DNA of 64,000 nt from Microbacterium sp. 11MF (GCF_000383475.1 NZ_KB911460.1:496001-560000), one strand, 5' to 3'; positions 41,966 through 50,247 are shown, numbered from the stretch's first letter. The notes: generated by a model not told the origin, from the letters alone. A program made the numbers and translations.

Positions 41966-42592
41966 TCAGGCGAGCAGCCAGCGGGTGAGTCGCCGGATGA
42001 GCTCCGGGGCGAGCGGCGACCCGTAGGCCTCCGCGTCGTGGCCGAGCGCGCTGTAGGCGGCGCGGCATCCGTCGCTCTCGTTCGTCCAGGCGAGCGGGTG
42101 CGCGACCCCGTCGTCGTCGTGCACGAGCAGGACGTCGGCCTCGGGGGAGACCCGCAGCGCCGTGTACGCCTCATCCACCGTGTCGAGATCGGCGAGGTCT
42201 GCCACGGATGCCGACACGGGCCTCACGTGCAGCGGTCCGCGTTCGGGGTGGAAGGTCACGTCGCGCACCCAGCGTCCCCCGAGCCGCGCCTCCCAGGCCG
42301 CATGCTCCGGCAGCAGCGTCGCTGCGACGTGCAGGACGAGAAGCGGCCCGCGGTACACCGCGAGGATCTCGGCGAGGCGCTCGTCGAGCGGATGCGGCGC
42401 GGTGCCGCCGCCAGCGTTGATCACGAGCAGGTCCGCAGCGTCGATCCGCGCGGCGAGGTCGTCGAGCGTGTCGACGACCGTGACGTCACCCTCCTCGCGC
42501 AACGCTTCCGCGACGATCGCACTCGTTTCGGCGAACGGATGCCACGGGTCGGCGTAATCCGCACCGCCCGAGAAGACGAGTACACGACGCAT
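41966..42592 (-). CDS. ThuA-like domain protein
   Basis: A 208-residue class I glutamine-amidotransferase-like fold: VLVFSGGADYADPWHPFAET, DAADLLVINAGGGTAPHPLD, PLLVLHVAATLLPEHAAW and ADVLLVHDDDGVAHPLAWTN fit ThuA (trehalose utilisation) domains. Activity is unknown for most members. It starts at ATG 42592 and is divergent from ohrR, with two palindromes in the 83-bp gap. The DUF2185 gene follows by 16 bp. Confidence 0.8.
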   Translation of the reverse strand: MRRVLVFSGGADYADPWHPFAETSAIVAEALREEGDVTVVDTLDDLAARIDAADLLVINAGGGTAPHPLDERLAEILAVYRGPLLVLHVAATLLPEHAAWEARLGGRWVRDVTFHPERGPLHVRPVSASVADLADLDTVDEAYTALRVSPEADVLLVHDDDGVAHPLAWTNESDGCRAAYSALGHDAEAYGSPLAPELIRRLTRWLLA

Positions 42593-42605
42593 CCGCTCAC
42601 TCTAC

Positions 42606-42626
42606 GAACGATCGCGACGATCGTTC
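42606..42626. promoter_or_regulatory. Perfect inverted repeat upstream of the ThuA-like gene
   Basis: GAACGATCG and CGATCGTTC are complementary around a 3-nt centre. It lies 14 bp upstream of the ThuA-like start and about 50 bp from ohrR, so it may be an operator for either divergent gene. Confidence 0.55.
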
Positions 42627-42638
42627 ATCCGCAGTTTA

Positions 42639-42652
42639 AGTTGTGCACAACT
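42639..42652. promoter_or_regulatory. Candidate OhrR operator
   Basis: AGTTGTGCACAACT is a perfect 14-bp palindrome 24 bp upstream of ohrR, followed by CAATTG (42653-42658) and TTGC-GT-GCAA (42656-42665). OhrR repressors bind AT-rich TTGT/ACAA dyads near their own gene, so autoregulation is likely. Confidence 0.6.
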
Positions 42653-42675
42653 CAATTGCGTGCAACCATATCGGT

Positions 42676-43116
42676 ATGAGAGCGACCGATCAGATGGTGT
42701 GCTTCGGGGTGTACTCGGCCAGCCACGCCTTCGGGCAGGCGTATCGGCGCGTGCTCGCGCCGTGGAAGCTGACGTACCCGCAGTACCTCGTCATCGTCGC
42801 TCTCGGCGACCAGGAGCCCCGGTCGGTCAAGGAGTTGGGCGCTGAGCTCTTCCTCGATTCCGGGACTCTCTCGCCGCTCATCCGACGCCTCGAGGCTCGC
42901 GGCATCGTCTCCCGTTCGCGCAGCCCTCACGACGACCGCGTCGTCGAGGTCTCGCTGACGGACGACGGCCGTGCGCTCCGCTCGGAGCTGTCCGTCGTCG
43001 GCGCGGAGATCGCGCGCTGCACCGGACTCGACGAGGAGAAGGCGCGGATGCTGCTCGACGTGGTCCACGACCTGAACCGCGTCATGCGTACCACCGACGA
43101 GGCAATCGCCTCCTGA
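42676..43116 (+). CDS. ohrR: OhrR, organic-peroxide-sensing MarR-family repressor
   Basis: A 146-residue MarR protein. The N-terminus DQMVCFGVYSASHAFGQAYR carries the redox-active Cys9 of the OhrR group. The winged helix continues ELGAELFLDSGTLSPLIRRL and the wing RSPHDDRVVEVSLTDDGR. ATG 42676 is chosen so that the Cys is near the start, as in the family; the frame is open from 42643. Peroxide oxidation of Cys9 releases DNA and induces ohr, which follows by 13 bp. Confidence 0.92.
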   Translation: MRATDQMVCFGVYSASHAFGQAYRRVLAPWKLTYPQYLVIVALGDQEPRSVKELGAELFLDSGTLSPLIRRLEARGIVSRSRSPHDDRVVEVSLTDDGRALRSELSVVGAEIARCTGLDEEKARMLLDVVHDLNRVMRTTDEAIAS

Positions 43117-43129
43117 CCCGAAGGACATC

Positions 43130-43552
43130 ATGGAAGCTCTCTACACCGCGGAAGCACTCGCAACCGGAGGCGGCCGCAACGGACACGTCCGCACCGTCGA
43201 CGGCCTCGTCGACACCGACGTGCGCGTTCCCAAGGAGATGGGTGGCGCCGGTGGCGCCCCGAACCCCGAGGTGTTCTTCGCCGCGGGCTACGCCGCGTGC
43301 TTCCACAGCGCCCTGCAGTCCGTCGCCCGCGCGCAGAAGGTGACCCTGGAGGACACCAGCGTCGGCTCGCGCGTCAGCATCGGCTCCAACGGCGAGGGCG
43401 GCTTCGGTCTCGCTGTGCAGCTCGAGGTCGTCATCCCGAACCTCCCGCACGACCAGGCGCAGGCGCTCGCCGACGCCGCACACCAGGTGTGCCCCTACTC
43501 GAACGCCACGCGCGGCAACATCGAGGTCACCGTCACGGTCGTCGAGGACTGA
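43130..43552 (+). CDS. ohr: Ohr, organic hydroperoxide reductase
   Basis: A 140-residue OsmC/Ohr-family peroxidase. Catalytic cysteines are C57 (GYAACFHSAL) and C121 (HQVCPYSNATRGN); the conserved Arg of the family lies near residue 16-21. Ohr reduces lipid and organic hydroperoxides through a Cys disulfide recycled by lipoyl proteins. Start is ATG 43130 after GAAGGACATC. The gene is normal in length and is convergent with the amylosucrase-like gene. Confidence 0.96.
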   Translation: MEALYTAEALATGGGRNGHVRTVDGLVDTDVRVPKEMGGAGGAPNPEVFFAAGYAACFHSALQSVARAQKVTLEDTSVGSRVSIGSNGEGGFGLAVQLEVVIPNLPHDQAQALADAAHQVCPYSNATRGNIEVTVTVVED

Positions 43553-43564
43553 CCTCCGCCGGAC

Positions 43565-44995
43565 TCAGGCGACAGGGCTCACGCGCAGCCAGCGGAATCC
43601 GCAGGCGGGCAGCGTGAGCCCTTCGTCGATTCCGATCTCGACGCCCTCGACCAGGTCGAGGGCGGCAGCTGCGAAGCCGGACAGCGTCACCGCCGGAACG
43701 TGCGCGGGCTCTGAAGCGATGTTCGCGAGCACCAGCACGATCGAACCGTCACCGGGCCGCTGATACGCGACGACCGACGGAGCGGGGACGTCGAAACCGA
43801 TCAGGCGCGTCCCGTCGAACTCCGGCGTCGTGTGGCGGACGGCGATGAGCTTCGTGAGGTCGCGGTGGATGCGGCCGGCCGAGGTGGCGGCATCCGTCTT
43901 CTGCGCGTAGCGGTCACGCGGCTTCTGACCGCGGTGCGTCCAGCGCGGGTCGTCGCGACGCTCGGGGTCGTCGCGGAACGTCGGGTCGTTCAGCTGACCG
44001 ACCTCGTCGCCCAGCCACAGCACGGGAAGACCCGGCACGCTCAGCGCGAACGCGTGCGCGAGGGCCACGCGGGCTTCGCCGAGCGGGTCGCCCGCCTCGA
44101 CCCCGGCGAGCGACGCGGTCGTTCCGGCCACGCCGTCCGCCGTCGCCAGGCCGCGCCCGAACGAGGAGCCGCCCGTGTAGCGAGCGGTGAGCTCGGCGGC
44201 ATCCGCTCGCCACACCACCGCGTCCGCATCCCGCACCGCGGCGACGTCGAGACTGCCGTCGCGTGCCTCGAGCGCGCGCTGCAGGGGTGTCGCGTCGCCC
44301 GTGGTGAGCGCGTGCCAGAGGGGAGCGGAACCGGGGGATGCCGGGAGCACATCGACTCCCGGTGCACCGATCGCCAGCACGGGGGCGAGGACGTCCACCG
44401 TGTCGCGATCCGGAAGGAGGAAGACCTCGACCCCGCGCCCGGCGAGGAAGAGGAGATCGTCCACGAGCCCAGCGAGATCGTCGCGCGCGGGGACGTCGAC
44501 CGCGAGCGAGATGCCGGACAGGCGAAGGTGGGCAGCCAGGTCGGAGAGGCGGTCGATCGATCCGAGACCGGGGTCGCCGCGACGGAGGTCGATCGTGCCG
44601 TCCTCCCGGCGGGCGAACGGCGACTGGACGTGCAGCACGCTCACGCCGAGGTCGCGGAGCGCGGGGATCTCGTCATGGAGCCCGGCGAGGTTGCCGGCGT
44701 ACCTGTCGGCGTAGCAGGCGGCGCCGAGGGCGAACCGCGAACTCGTGCGCACGGGGTTCGCGGCGCGCTGCTCGCCGTGCACCTTGAGGTCGAGGGAGCG
44801 ACCGTTCGCGGCGACGACCGCCGCCGTCACAAGGTCGACGAGATCGGCAGACGATCCGCGTCGGGCCAGCGCCGCGCGCAGCCCGGGGACGTGCTGGCGG
44901 ATCCGCTCGGCCGCGGCGTCGTCGATGCGGACGCGCTCCGCGACAGCGGACAGCGTCGCCGCGAGGTCATCCTCGACGGCCCCGATGGTGCTCAT
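43565..44995 (-). CDS. Amylosucrase/GH13-like protein lacking catalytic residues
   Basis: A 476-residue protein clearly homologous to amylosucrase-type GH13 enzymes: DRYAGNLAGLHDEIPALRDL, DPGLGSIDRLSDLAAHLRLS, PVLWLGDEVGQLND, DDPERRDDPRWTHRGQ and a C-terminal beta domain. The expected catalytic blocks are missing. DVxxNH is VDVPARDD, the nucleophile block (RLDA) is FLLPDR, and the region of the general acid and HDDIGW is VVWRADAAEL. It is also about 150 residues shorter. It is probably a regulatory or binding pseudoenzyme. It follows the S9 peptidase gene by 45 bp on the same strand. Confidence 0.8.
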   Translation of the reverse strand: MSTIGAVEDDLAATLSAVAERVRIDDAAAERIRQHVPGLRAALARRGSSADLVDLVTAAVVAANGRSLDLKVHGEQRAANPVRTSSRFALGAACYADRYAGNLAGLHDEIPALRDLGVSVLHVQSPFARREDGTIDLRRGDPGLGSIDRLSDLAAHLRLSGISLAVDVPARDDLAGLVDDLLFLAGRGVEVFLLPDRDTVDVLAPVLAIGAPGVDVLPASPGSAPLWHALTTGDATPLQRALEARDGSLDVAAVRDADAVVWRADAAELTARYTGGSSFGRGLATADGVAGTTASLAGVEAGDPLGEARVALAHAFALSVPGLPVLWLGDEVGQLNDPTFRDDPERRDDPRWTHRGQKPRDRYAQKTDAATSAGRIHRDLTKLIAVRHTTPEFDGTRLIGFDVPAPSVVAYQRPGDGSIVLVLANIASEPAHVPAVTLSGFAAAALDLVEGVEIGIDEGLTLPACGFRWLRVSPVA

Positions 44996-45040
44996 GCGGT
45001 GGACCTCCCGCCCCCAGCGTAGAGGGCGGGCCCCCGCCGC

Positions 45041-47092
45041 TCAGTCGGCGCGCGCCACCGTGCGGTCGAGGAACGCGTGGATCGTCGCGTGCAGTGCGGC
45101 GGTCGAGGCCGCGTCGATCGCTCCGGAGTGACCGCCCTCGATGGGCTCAAGGTAGTGCACCTCGGCATCCGTCTCGTCCGCCAACCGTGCCGCCATCTTG
45201 CGCGCCTGCACGGGGCCGACCCGGTCGTCGCTCGCGGCCGCATAGATGAGGGATGCCGGGTACCGCCGCCCCGGCTCGATGAGGTGATACGGCGAGAAGG
45301 TCTTCACGAACTCCCACTCGGCCGGGTCGTCGGGGTCGCCGTACTCCGCGATCCAACTGGCACCGGCCGACAGCTGCGTGTACCGCCTCATGTCGAGGAG
45401 GGGCACGCCGCAGACGATCGCCCCGAAGTCGCCGGGGTACTGGGTCAGCATGTTGCCGACGAGCAGACCGCCGTTGCTGCGGCCGTGGCAGGCGATGCGG
45501 TCGGGGGTCGAGACGCCGCGTGCGACGAGGTCGCGCGAGACGGCGGCGAAGTCCTCGTATGCGCGGTGGCGGTTCTCGCGCAGGGCGGCCAGGTGCCACT
45601 CGGGTCCGAACTCCCCGCCGCCGCGGATGTTCGCGACGACGTACACGCGTCCCTCCTCGAGCCAGGCGGGGCCGACGATCGTCGGATACTCCGGGGTGAG
45701 CGCGTGCTCGAACCCGCCGTAGCCGTTCATGAGGACGGGGAGAGTGCCGGAGCGCTCCCGCGGACCGACCTCGAAGTACGGCACGCGTGTGCCGTCGGCC
45801 GACGTCGCCCAGTGCTGCTCCGCGACGAGTCCGGACGCGTCGAAGGTGGGGCGGCTGCGGTCGACGACGCGGGGCTCGGCGCCGGGAGTGATCACCAGGA
45901 GCGTCGGGGGAGTGAGGAAGCCGCGAGCGACCACCCACAGCTCGTCGTCCTCGTCGTCGTCGGCGGTGGCGACGCTCGCGCTGAAGAGATCGGCGTCGCC
46001 GAGGCCCAGGTCGATGTCGGCCCCGGTCAGCGTCTCGGGATCGAGCGACACGAGCCGGCTCTGCACGCGGTCGAGGATGGTGAGGACCAGGCGCGTGCGG
46101 GTCCAGGTCCACGTCTCGAGCACCGCCGTGTCGCTCGGGGCGAAGGCGACGCGCAGGTCCGACCCGTCGCCCTCCGTGACGGTCTCGAGCGGACCGATGA
46201 GGAGGGTGCCCGACGGATGCGTCGTGTCGCCGATGCGCCACGGGGTCGTGGTCCGCACGGTGACGAGGTCACCGTGCACATCGACGTTCGCGTCCTGCGG
46301 CACGGCGATCAGACGCGGCTCGCCGCCGTCCCAGACCCACGATTCGGAGTGGAAGAAGTCGTGCGCGATGACCACGATCGGCGTCGCCGTACCGCCGGTG
46401 CGGTCGACGTGCGCGAACACGCCGACGTCCGAGGCGACACCCGTCACGATGGGCGGCGCGTCCGCGAGCGACTCGCCCCGTCGCCAGGCGCGGGCGCTGA
46501 TCGGATACCCCGAGTCGGTCACGCCGCCGCCGTGCAGTGCGGTGGCGACGAGCAGGGTGTCGCGGTCGACCCACGCGATCATCGTCTTCTCGGCGTCGAG
46601 GGCGAACGGGGTGTCGTCGACGAAACGACGTGCGTCGAGGTCGAACTCGCGCACGACGGTGGCGTCGCCGCCGTCGGGGCTCAGCCGCACGAGCGCCCGC
46701 CCGCTGCCCGCAGGTCCGTGAGCCGCGCCCGCGAACGCCCACGCCACGCCTTCCTCGCGGCCGAGCGCGTCGACGTCGAGCAGCACCTCCCAGGTCGGTT
46801 CGCCCGCTGCGAAGGCGGCGCGGGATGTCCGTCGCCACAGGCCGCGGGGGTTCGCGGCATCCCGCCACAGGTCGTACATGAGATCGCCGTGGCGGCTCGG
46901 GACGACGAGTCGATCGGGGTCCTGAAGGATGCCTGTCAGGCGGCGCTCGAGCGCGGTGCGGGTGTCGCCCGAGAAGGCCGCCTCGGTCTCGGCGGTCCGT
47001 TCGGCTGCCCAGGCGCGGGCCTCGGGTCCGTCGATCTCCTCCAACCAGAGGAACGGGTCGGCGGGCTCGGGGGCGGTCTCGTGGGCGCTCAT
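45041..47092 (-). CDS. Prolyl oligopeptidase family (S9A) serine peptidase
   Basis: A 683-residue protein. The N-terminal two-thirds is the beta-propeller (starts with DPFLWLEEIDGPEARAWAAE), and the C-terminal alpha/beta hydrolase has nucleophile Ser539 in CHGRSNGGLLVGNML, Asp in YAAASDDRVGPVQARKMA and His in IEGGHSGAI. Members hydrolyse short proline-containing peptides in the cytoplasm. Length and layout match bacterial prolyl endopeptidase-like enzymes. No signal peptide. Confidence 0.93.
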   Translation of the reverse strand: MSAHETAPEPADPFLWLEEIDGPEARAWAAERTAETEAAFSGDTRTALERRLTGILQDPDRLVVPSRHGDLMYDLWRDAANPRGLWRRTSRAAFAAGEPTWEVLLDVDALGREEGVAWAFAGAAHGPAGSGRALVRLSPDGGDATVVREFDLDARRFVDDTPFALDAEKTMIAWVDRDTLLVATALHGGGVTDSGYPISARAWRRGESLADAPPIVTGVASDVGVFAHVDRTGGTATPIVVIAHDFFHSESWVWDGGEPRLIAVPQDANVDVHGDLVTVRTTTPWRIGDTTHPSGTLLIGPLETVTEGDGSDLRVAFAPSDTAVLETWTWTRTRLVLTILDRVQSRLVSLDPETLTGADIDLGLGDADLFSASVATADDDEDDELWVVARGFLTPPTLLVITPGAEPRVVDRSRPTFDASGLVAEQHWATSADGTRVPYFEVGPRERSGTLPVLMNGYGGFEHALTPEYPTIVGPAWLEEGRVYVVANIRGGGEFGPEWHLAALRENRHRAYEDFAAVSRDLVARGVSTPDRIACHGRSNGGLLVGNMLTQYPGDFGAIVCGVPLLDMRRYTQLSAGASWIAEYGDPDDPAEWEFVKTFSPYHLIEPGRRYPASLIYAAASDDRVGPVQARKMAARLADETDAEVHYLEPIEGGHSGAIDAASTAALHATIHAFLDRTVARAD

Positions 47093-47143
47093 GTCGCCAG
47101 CCTAAGGCCGTCTCCGACGTGGGCGTTCGCCGTGCGAGAACCG

Positions 47144-47170
47144 TTGGCACTCGGTGGGTCAGAGTGCTAA
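47144..47170 (+). promoter_or_regulatory. CIRCE-type HrcA operator
   Basis: TTGGCACTC-N9-GAGTGCTAA at 47144-47152 and 47162-47170 matches the CIRCE consensus TTAGCACTC-N9-GAGTGCTAA at 17 of 18 positions. TTGGCA and TAATCT (47168-47173) also form -35 and -10 elements with 18-bp spacing, so HrcA binding would block the promoter. Confidence 0.88.
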
Positions 47171-47180
47171 TCTGAACGTA

Positions 47181-47201
47181 CTTGAGCCGCAGGGGCTCAA
47201 C
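47181..47201 (+). promoter_or_regulatory. HAIR-type HspR operator
   Basis: CTTGAG-N9-CTCAAC at 47181-47201 fits the HAIR consensus CTTGAGT-N7-ACTCAAG except for the last base and the inner T/A. The larger dyad TTGAGCC-N5-GGCTCAA is perfect. It is about 10 bp downstream of the -10, 31 bp before the hsp20 start. Confidence 0.8.
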
Positions 47202-47231
47202 TTTAAGACCACATCACCGAAGGAGAGAATC

Positions 47232-47681
47232 ATGGCAACCTACGACCCGTTCCGTGACATCGACCGCCTGGCGTCGACCCTCTTCGACACGCGCCGCGGC
47301 CCGCGACGGATGCCGATGGACCTGTTCCGCGACGGCGACCACTACGTCCTGAACGCCGACCTGCCGGGCATCGACCCGGGCTCGGTCGACATCGACGTGG
47401 ACGGCCAGCTGCTCACCATCCGCGCCGAGCGCACCGTGGGGGCGGCCGACGGGGTGAAGTGGATCACGCGCGAGCGTGAGACCGCGAGCTTCCTGCGCCA
47501 GCTGAACCTCGGCCAGGGCATCGACACCGACGCCATCACGGCGACCTACAGCAACGGTGTGCTCACCGTCACCATCCCGGTGAGCGAGAAGGCCAAGCCA
47601 CGCAAGGTCGAGGTGGTCGCCGACGGTTCGGCCCCGACCATCTCCGCCCGCGAGAGCGATCCGCAGCCGATCGACCAGTGA
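47232..47681 (+). CDS. hsp20: Hsp20 / alpha-crystallin small heat-shock protein
   Basis: A 149-residue small heat-shock chaperone. The alpha-crystallin domain starts DLFRDGDHYVLNADLPGIDP, includes DGQLLTIRAER, FLRQLNLGQGIDTDAITATY and ends with NGVLTVTIPVSEKAKPRKVE. The start ATG 47232 follows GAAGGAGAGAATC. Upstream are CIRCE- and HAIR-type operators, so both HrcA and HspR probably repress it until heat shock. A 20-bp-stem terminator follows. Confidence 0.95.
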   Translation: MATYDPFRDIDRLASTLFDTRRGPRRMPMDLFRDGDHYVLNADLPGIDPGSVDIDVDGQLLTIRAERTVGAADGVKWITRERETASFLRQLNLGQGIDTDAITATYSNGVLTVTIPVSEKAKPRKVEVVADGSAPTISARESDPQPIDQ

Positions 47682-47703
47682 TCACCGCGGCATCCTCGCA
47701 TTG

Positions 47704-47749
47704 ACGCGAATCGCCCCGCATCCCGTCTCGGATGCGGGGCGATTCGCGT
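47704..47749. terminator. Long terminator hairpin, 20-bp perfect stem
   Basis: Bases 47704-47723 and 47730-47749 are perfect reverse complements around a 6-nt loop. It lies between hsp20 and the convergent MarR gene and can terminate both. Confidence 0.88.
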
Positions 47750-47752
47750 GCG

Positions 47753-48181
47753 TCACACGCCGCGGAGGCGCGCGGTCAGCTTCTCGAGCTGTGCGAGTTC
47801 GTCGTCGGTGAGGACCGACATCCGTTCGGCGATCGTCCGGCCGTGGACCGTCGCCAGCCGACGGAACATCGTCGCGCCCTTGTCGGTCGCGCGGAGGATC
47901 GCGCCGCGGCCGTCCTGCGGGTCGGGCTGCTTGGAGACGAGCCCGCGTGCCACCATCCGGTCGACCAGCCGCGAGACGCTGGGCTGGCTGATGAGCATGT
48001 TGGCGGTCACGTCGCGCAGGCGTGCGGTGTGCTCATCGCAGCGGGTCACCGTCAGCAGGACGTCGTACTCGGCACCGGACAGCTGATCGTCGTCGAAGTC
48101 CCGGGAGATCTCGGCCATGACCTCGTGCTGCGCGCGGAAGAGGCTCTCCCACGCGGCGATGGCGAGGCGTCGATCGGTCAT
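47753..48181 (-). CDS. MarR-family transcriptional regulator
   Basis: A 142-residue winged-helix protein. It contains LSGAEYDVLLTVTRCDEHTA, LRDVTANMLISQPSVSRLVD and MVARGLVSKQPDPQDGRGAI as helix and wing. ATG 48181 fits the domain start; the frame is open upstream. A Cys (TRCDEH) is present but not in an OhrR-like position. Its ligand and targets are unknown. It is divergent from the acid phosphatase, which it may regulate. Confidence 0.86.
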   Translation of the reverse strand: MTDRRLAIAAWESLFRAQHEVMAEISRDFDDDQLSGAEYDVLLTVTRCDEHTARLRDVTANMLISQPSVSRLVDRMVARGLVSKQPDPQDGRGAILRATDKGATMFRRLATVHGRTIAERMSVLTDDELAQLEKLTARLRGV

Positions 48182-48373
48182 GGCGTCAACTGTATCGCCG
48201 CGGGCAGACGCGCCGAGCGCCGATGGTCGCCTCGGCTTCACCGCGCCGTCACGCTCCGTTCGCACGCTCAGGAGAGCATTCTCATGAACTGTGTTGTCGC
48301 TATGTCCTGACAAACCCGCATGTCATCGATAGTCTGCGACGACTCCCGCAACCGATGGAAGTGAGGCGCGCCC

Positions 48374-50200
48374 GTGAGCGTGAAGAAACAGACAAGACGA
48401 GCAGGCAGCCGGACTCGCGGCGCGATCGGGGGCCTCGGCATCCTCGTCGCGTGCACTCTGGCAGCCGTCCCCGCCTTCGCGGCGGACGGATTCACCGAGG
48501 CGCAGAAGACGGCGACCTACTCGTCGGACGCGACCGCCTCGACGGGCGATTCGAGCGCTCCCAGCGCCGACAACTGGTCGGTCCGGATGATGGATGTCTT
48601 CCAGAACCTCCGCACCGACCGCGGCCCGGGCGGCAATGCGGCCGTCATGGACTACAACGACGAGCTGACGAGCGAGATCAACCGGACGGCCTCGAAGGCG
48701 CAGGTCCAGCGGGCCATCGTCGACCAGTACCAGGACATGTCCGTCAGCATGGGCGACGCGTTCGGGAAGAAGCTCGGCGCGATCTACGCCGACGCCATCG
48801 CCGACGGCGAACTGCCCAAGGTGACCTGGCTGCTCAACAAGGAGGGCGGCAAGCTCGGCTCGACCTCGTCGACGAACCCGCCCAAGAACTACTTCGACTA
48901 CGACCGGCCGTACATCCGTCTCGACAAGACGGAGGACCTCGTCTATCGCGACAAGGAAGGCGGCGACGCGTGGGGTTCCACGAGCGGCTCCTTCCCGTCG
49001 GGCCACACGTCGCAGGCGTACTGGCAGGGCACGGCGCTCGCCGAGATGCTGCCCCAGCTCGCGCCGCAGATCCTCGCCCGCACGGCCGAGGCCGGCAACA
49101 ACCGCGTCGTGATGGCTGCGCACTACCCGCTCGACGTCATCAGCGGCCGCATGATGGGCCAGAAGATCATCGCGCTCCGCCTCGCCGACCCGGCCATGCG
49201 CGCGCTCGTCGACGAAGCCGCCGACGAACTGCGCGGCGTTCTGGAGCGCGGCTGCGGCGACACCCTCGAGAACTGCATTAAGAAGGACGTCCCGTACCTG
49301 CCGACCGACAAGGCGCTCGCGTACTACGAGGAGCACCTCGGGTACGGCTTCCCCGACATCGGCCCCAAGGGTGAGAAGGTCGTGGTGCCCGCGGGAGCCG
49401 AGGAGCTGCTCGTCTCGTCCCACCCCGACCTGACGCCGGCGCAGCGTCGACAGGTGCTCGCGCTGACCGCCGAGGACTCCGGTAACCCCCTCGACGTGGG
49501 TGAGCAGGAGAGCTGGCAGCGGATGAACCTCGCGGCGGCTATGGCCGCGAAGGTCACCGTGAAGGCGGACGGCTCGGTCGTGATCGGCGACGGAAGCGTC
49601 GAGCCCACCCCGCAGCCCCAGCCGAGCCCGGGCCCGCAGCCCGAGCCCACCCCGGCCCCGCAGCCGACCCCGGCTCCCACCGCTGAGCCCACTCCCGCGC
49701 CCGCACCGACCGGTTCGCCCGAGCCGACCCCCGCTCCCCAGCCGACGCTCCCGTCGACCGGCGGTGCCCCTGGTGCTCCGGTCGCGAACGGTGACGACCT
49801 GCCGGCTGCGGCAGAGGGCGGCATCCAAGCGTCCGTCCGCGGCGACCGCGTCGTCGTCTCGGGGCTGACGGCCGGGAAGCGGTACTCCGGGTTCCTGTAC
49901 TCGACGCCGACGGCGCTCGGACAGGTGACGGCGGATGCCGCCGGTGCCGCGAGCTTCGCGCTGCCGAACGACGTCGAGCCCGGCGCCCATCGGGTCGCCG
50001 TCGTCGACGAGTCCGGCGATCTCGTCGGATGGGCCGCGGTGACCGTCTCGAGCGGTGCGGTCGCGGCGGCTGACGGCGACGAGCTGGCGTCGACCGGTGG
50101 TCAGGCTGGGCCGCTGTGGGTCGCGGGCAGTGCCGGTGCGGCGCTTCTCGCGCTCGGGACGGTGCTCGTGATGCGCCGCCGCCGGAGCGAGACCGCCTGA
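48374..50200 (+). CDS. Cell-wall-anchored class A acid phosphatase (PAP2)
   Basis: A 608-residue exported protein with Sec signal (about residues 1-36, cut after AFA). The PAP2/PhoN phosphatase domain has FDYDRPYIRLD, SFPSGHTSQAYW (PSGH at 208-211) and NRVVMAAHYPLDVISG. A long Pro-rich linker (about 415-460) includes LPSTGG at 459-464, then a small Ig-like domain, and a sorting signal LASTGG at 571-576 with membrane helix and RRRR tail. The LAxTG form fits actinobacterial class E sortases. It hydrolyses phosphate monoesters outside the cell. GTG start at 48374. Confidence 0.9.
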   Translation: MSVKKQTRRAGSRTRGAIGGLGILVACTLAAVPAFAADGFTEAQKTATYSSDATASTGDSSAPSADNWSVRMMDVFQNLRTDRGPGGNAAVMDYNDELTSEINRTASKAQVQRAIVDQYQDMSVSMGDAFGKKLGAIYADAIADGELPKVTWLLNKEGGKLGSTSSTNPPKNYFDYDRPYIRLDKTEDLVYRDKEGGDAWGSTSGSFPSGHTSQAYWQGTALAEMLPQLAPQILARTAEAGNNRVVMAAHYPLDVISGRMMGQKIIALRLADPAMRALVDEAADELRGVLERGCGDTLENCIKKDVPYLPTDKALAYYEEHLGYGFPDIGPKGEKVVVPAGAEELLVSSHPDLTPAQRRQVLALTAEDSGNPLDVGEQESWQRMNLAAAMAAKVTVKADGSVVIGDGSVEPTPQPQPSPGPQPEPTPAPQPTPAPTAEPTPAPAPTGSPEPTPAPQPTLPSTGGAPGAPVANGDDLPAAAEGGIQASVRGDRVVVSGLTAGKRYSGFLYSTPTALGQVTADAAGAASFALPNDVEPGAHRVAVVDESGDLVGWAAVTVSSGAVAAADGDELASTGGQAGPLWVAGSAGAALLALGTVLVMRRRRSETA

Positions 50201-50213
50201 CGGGTGACGCAGT

Positions 50214-50247
50214 AAGGGCCGGCTGGAGAGGCATCCAGCCGGCCCTT
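50214..50247 (+). terminator. Terminator hairpin after the acid phosphatase
   Basis: AAGGGCCGGCTGGA pairs with TCCAGCCGGCCCTT around a 6-nt loop, followed by GTCCCTTT. It starts 14 bp after the stop codon. The remaining gap to 50400 is relatively AT-rich, with no gene seen. Confidence 0.88.

Noticed and set aside
45077-47170. A long plus-strand frame opposite the S9 peptidase.
   Set aside because: It mirrors the peptidase gene and has the Arg/Gly/Val/Asp-heavy composition of an antisense shadow.
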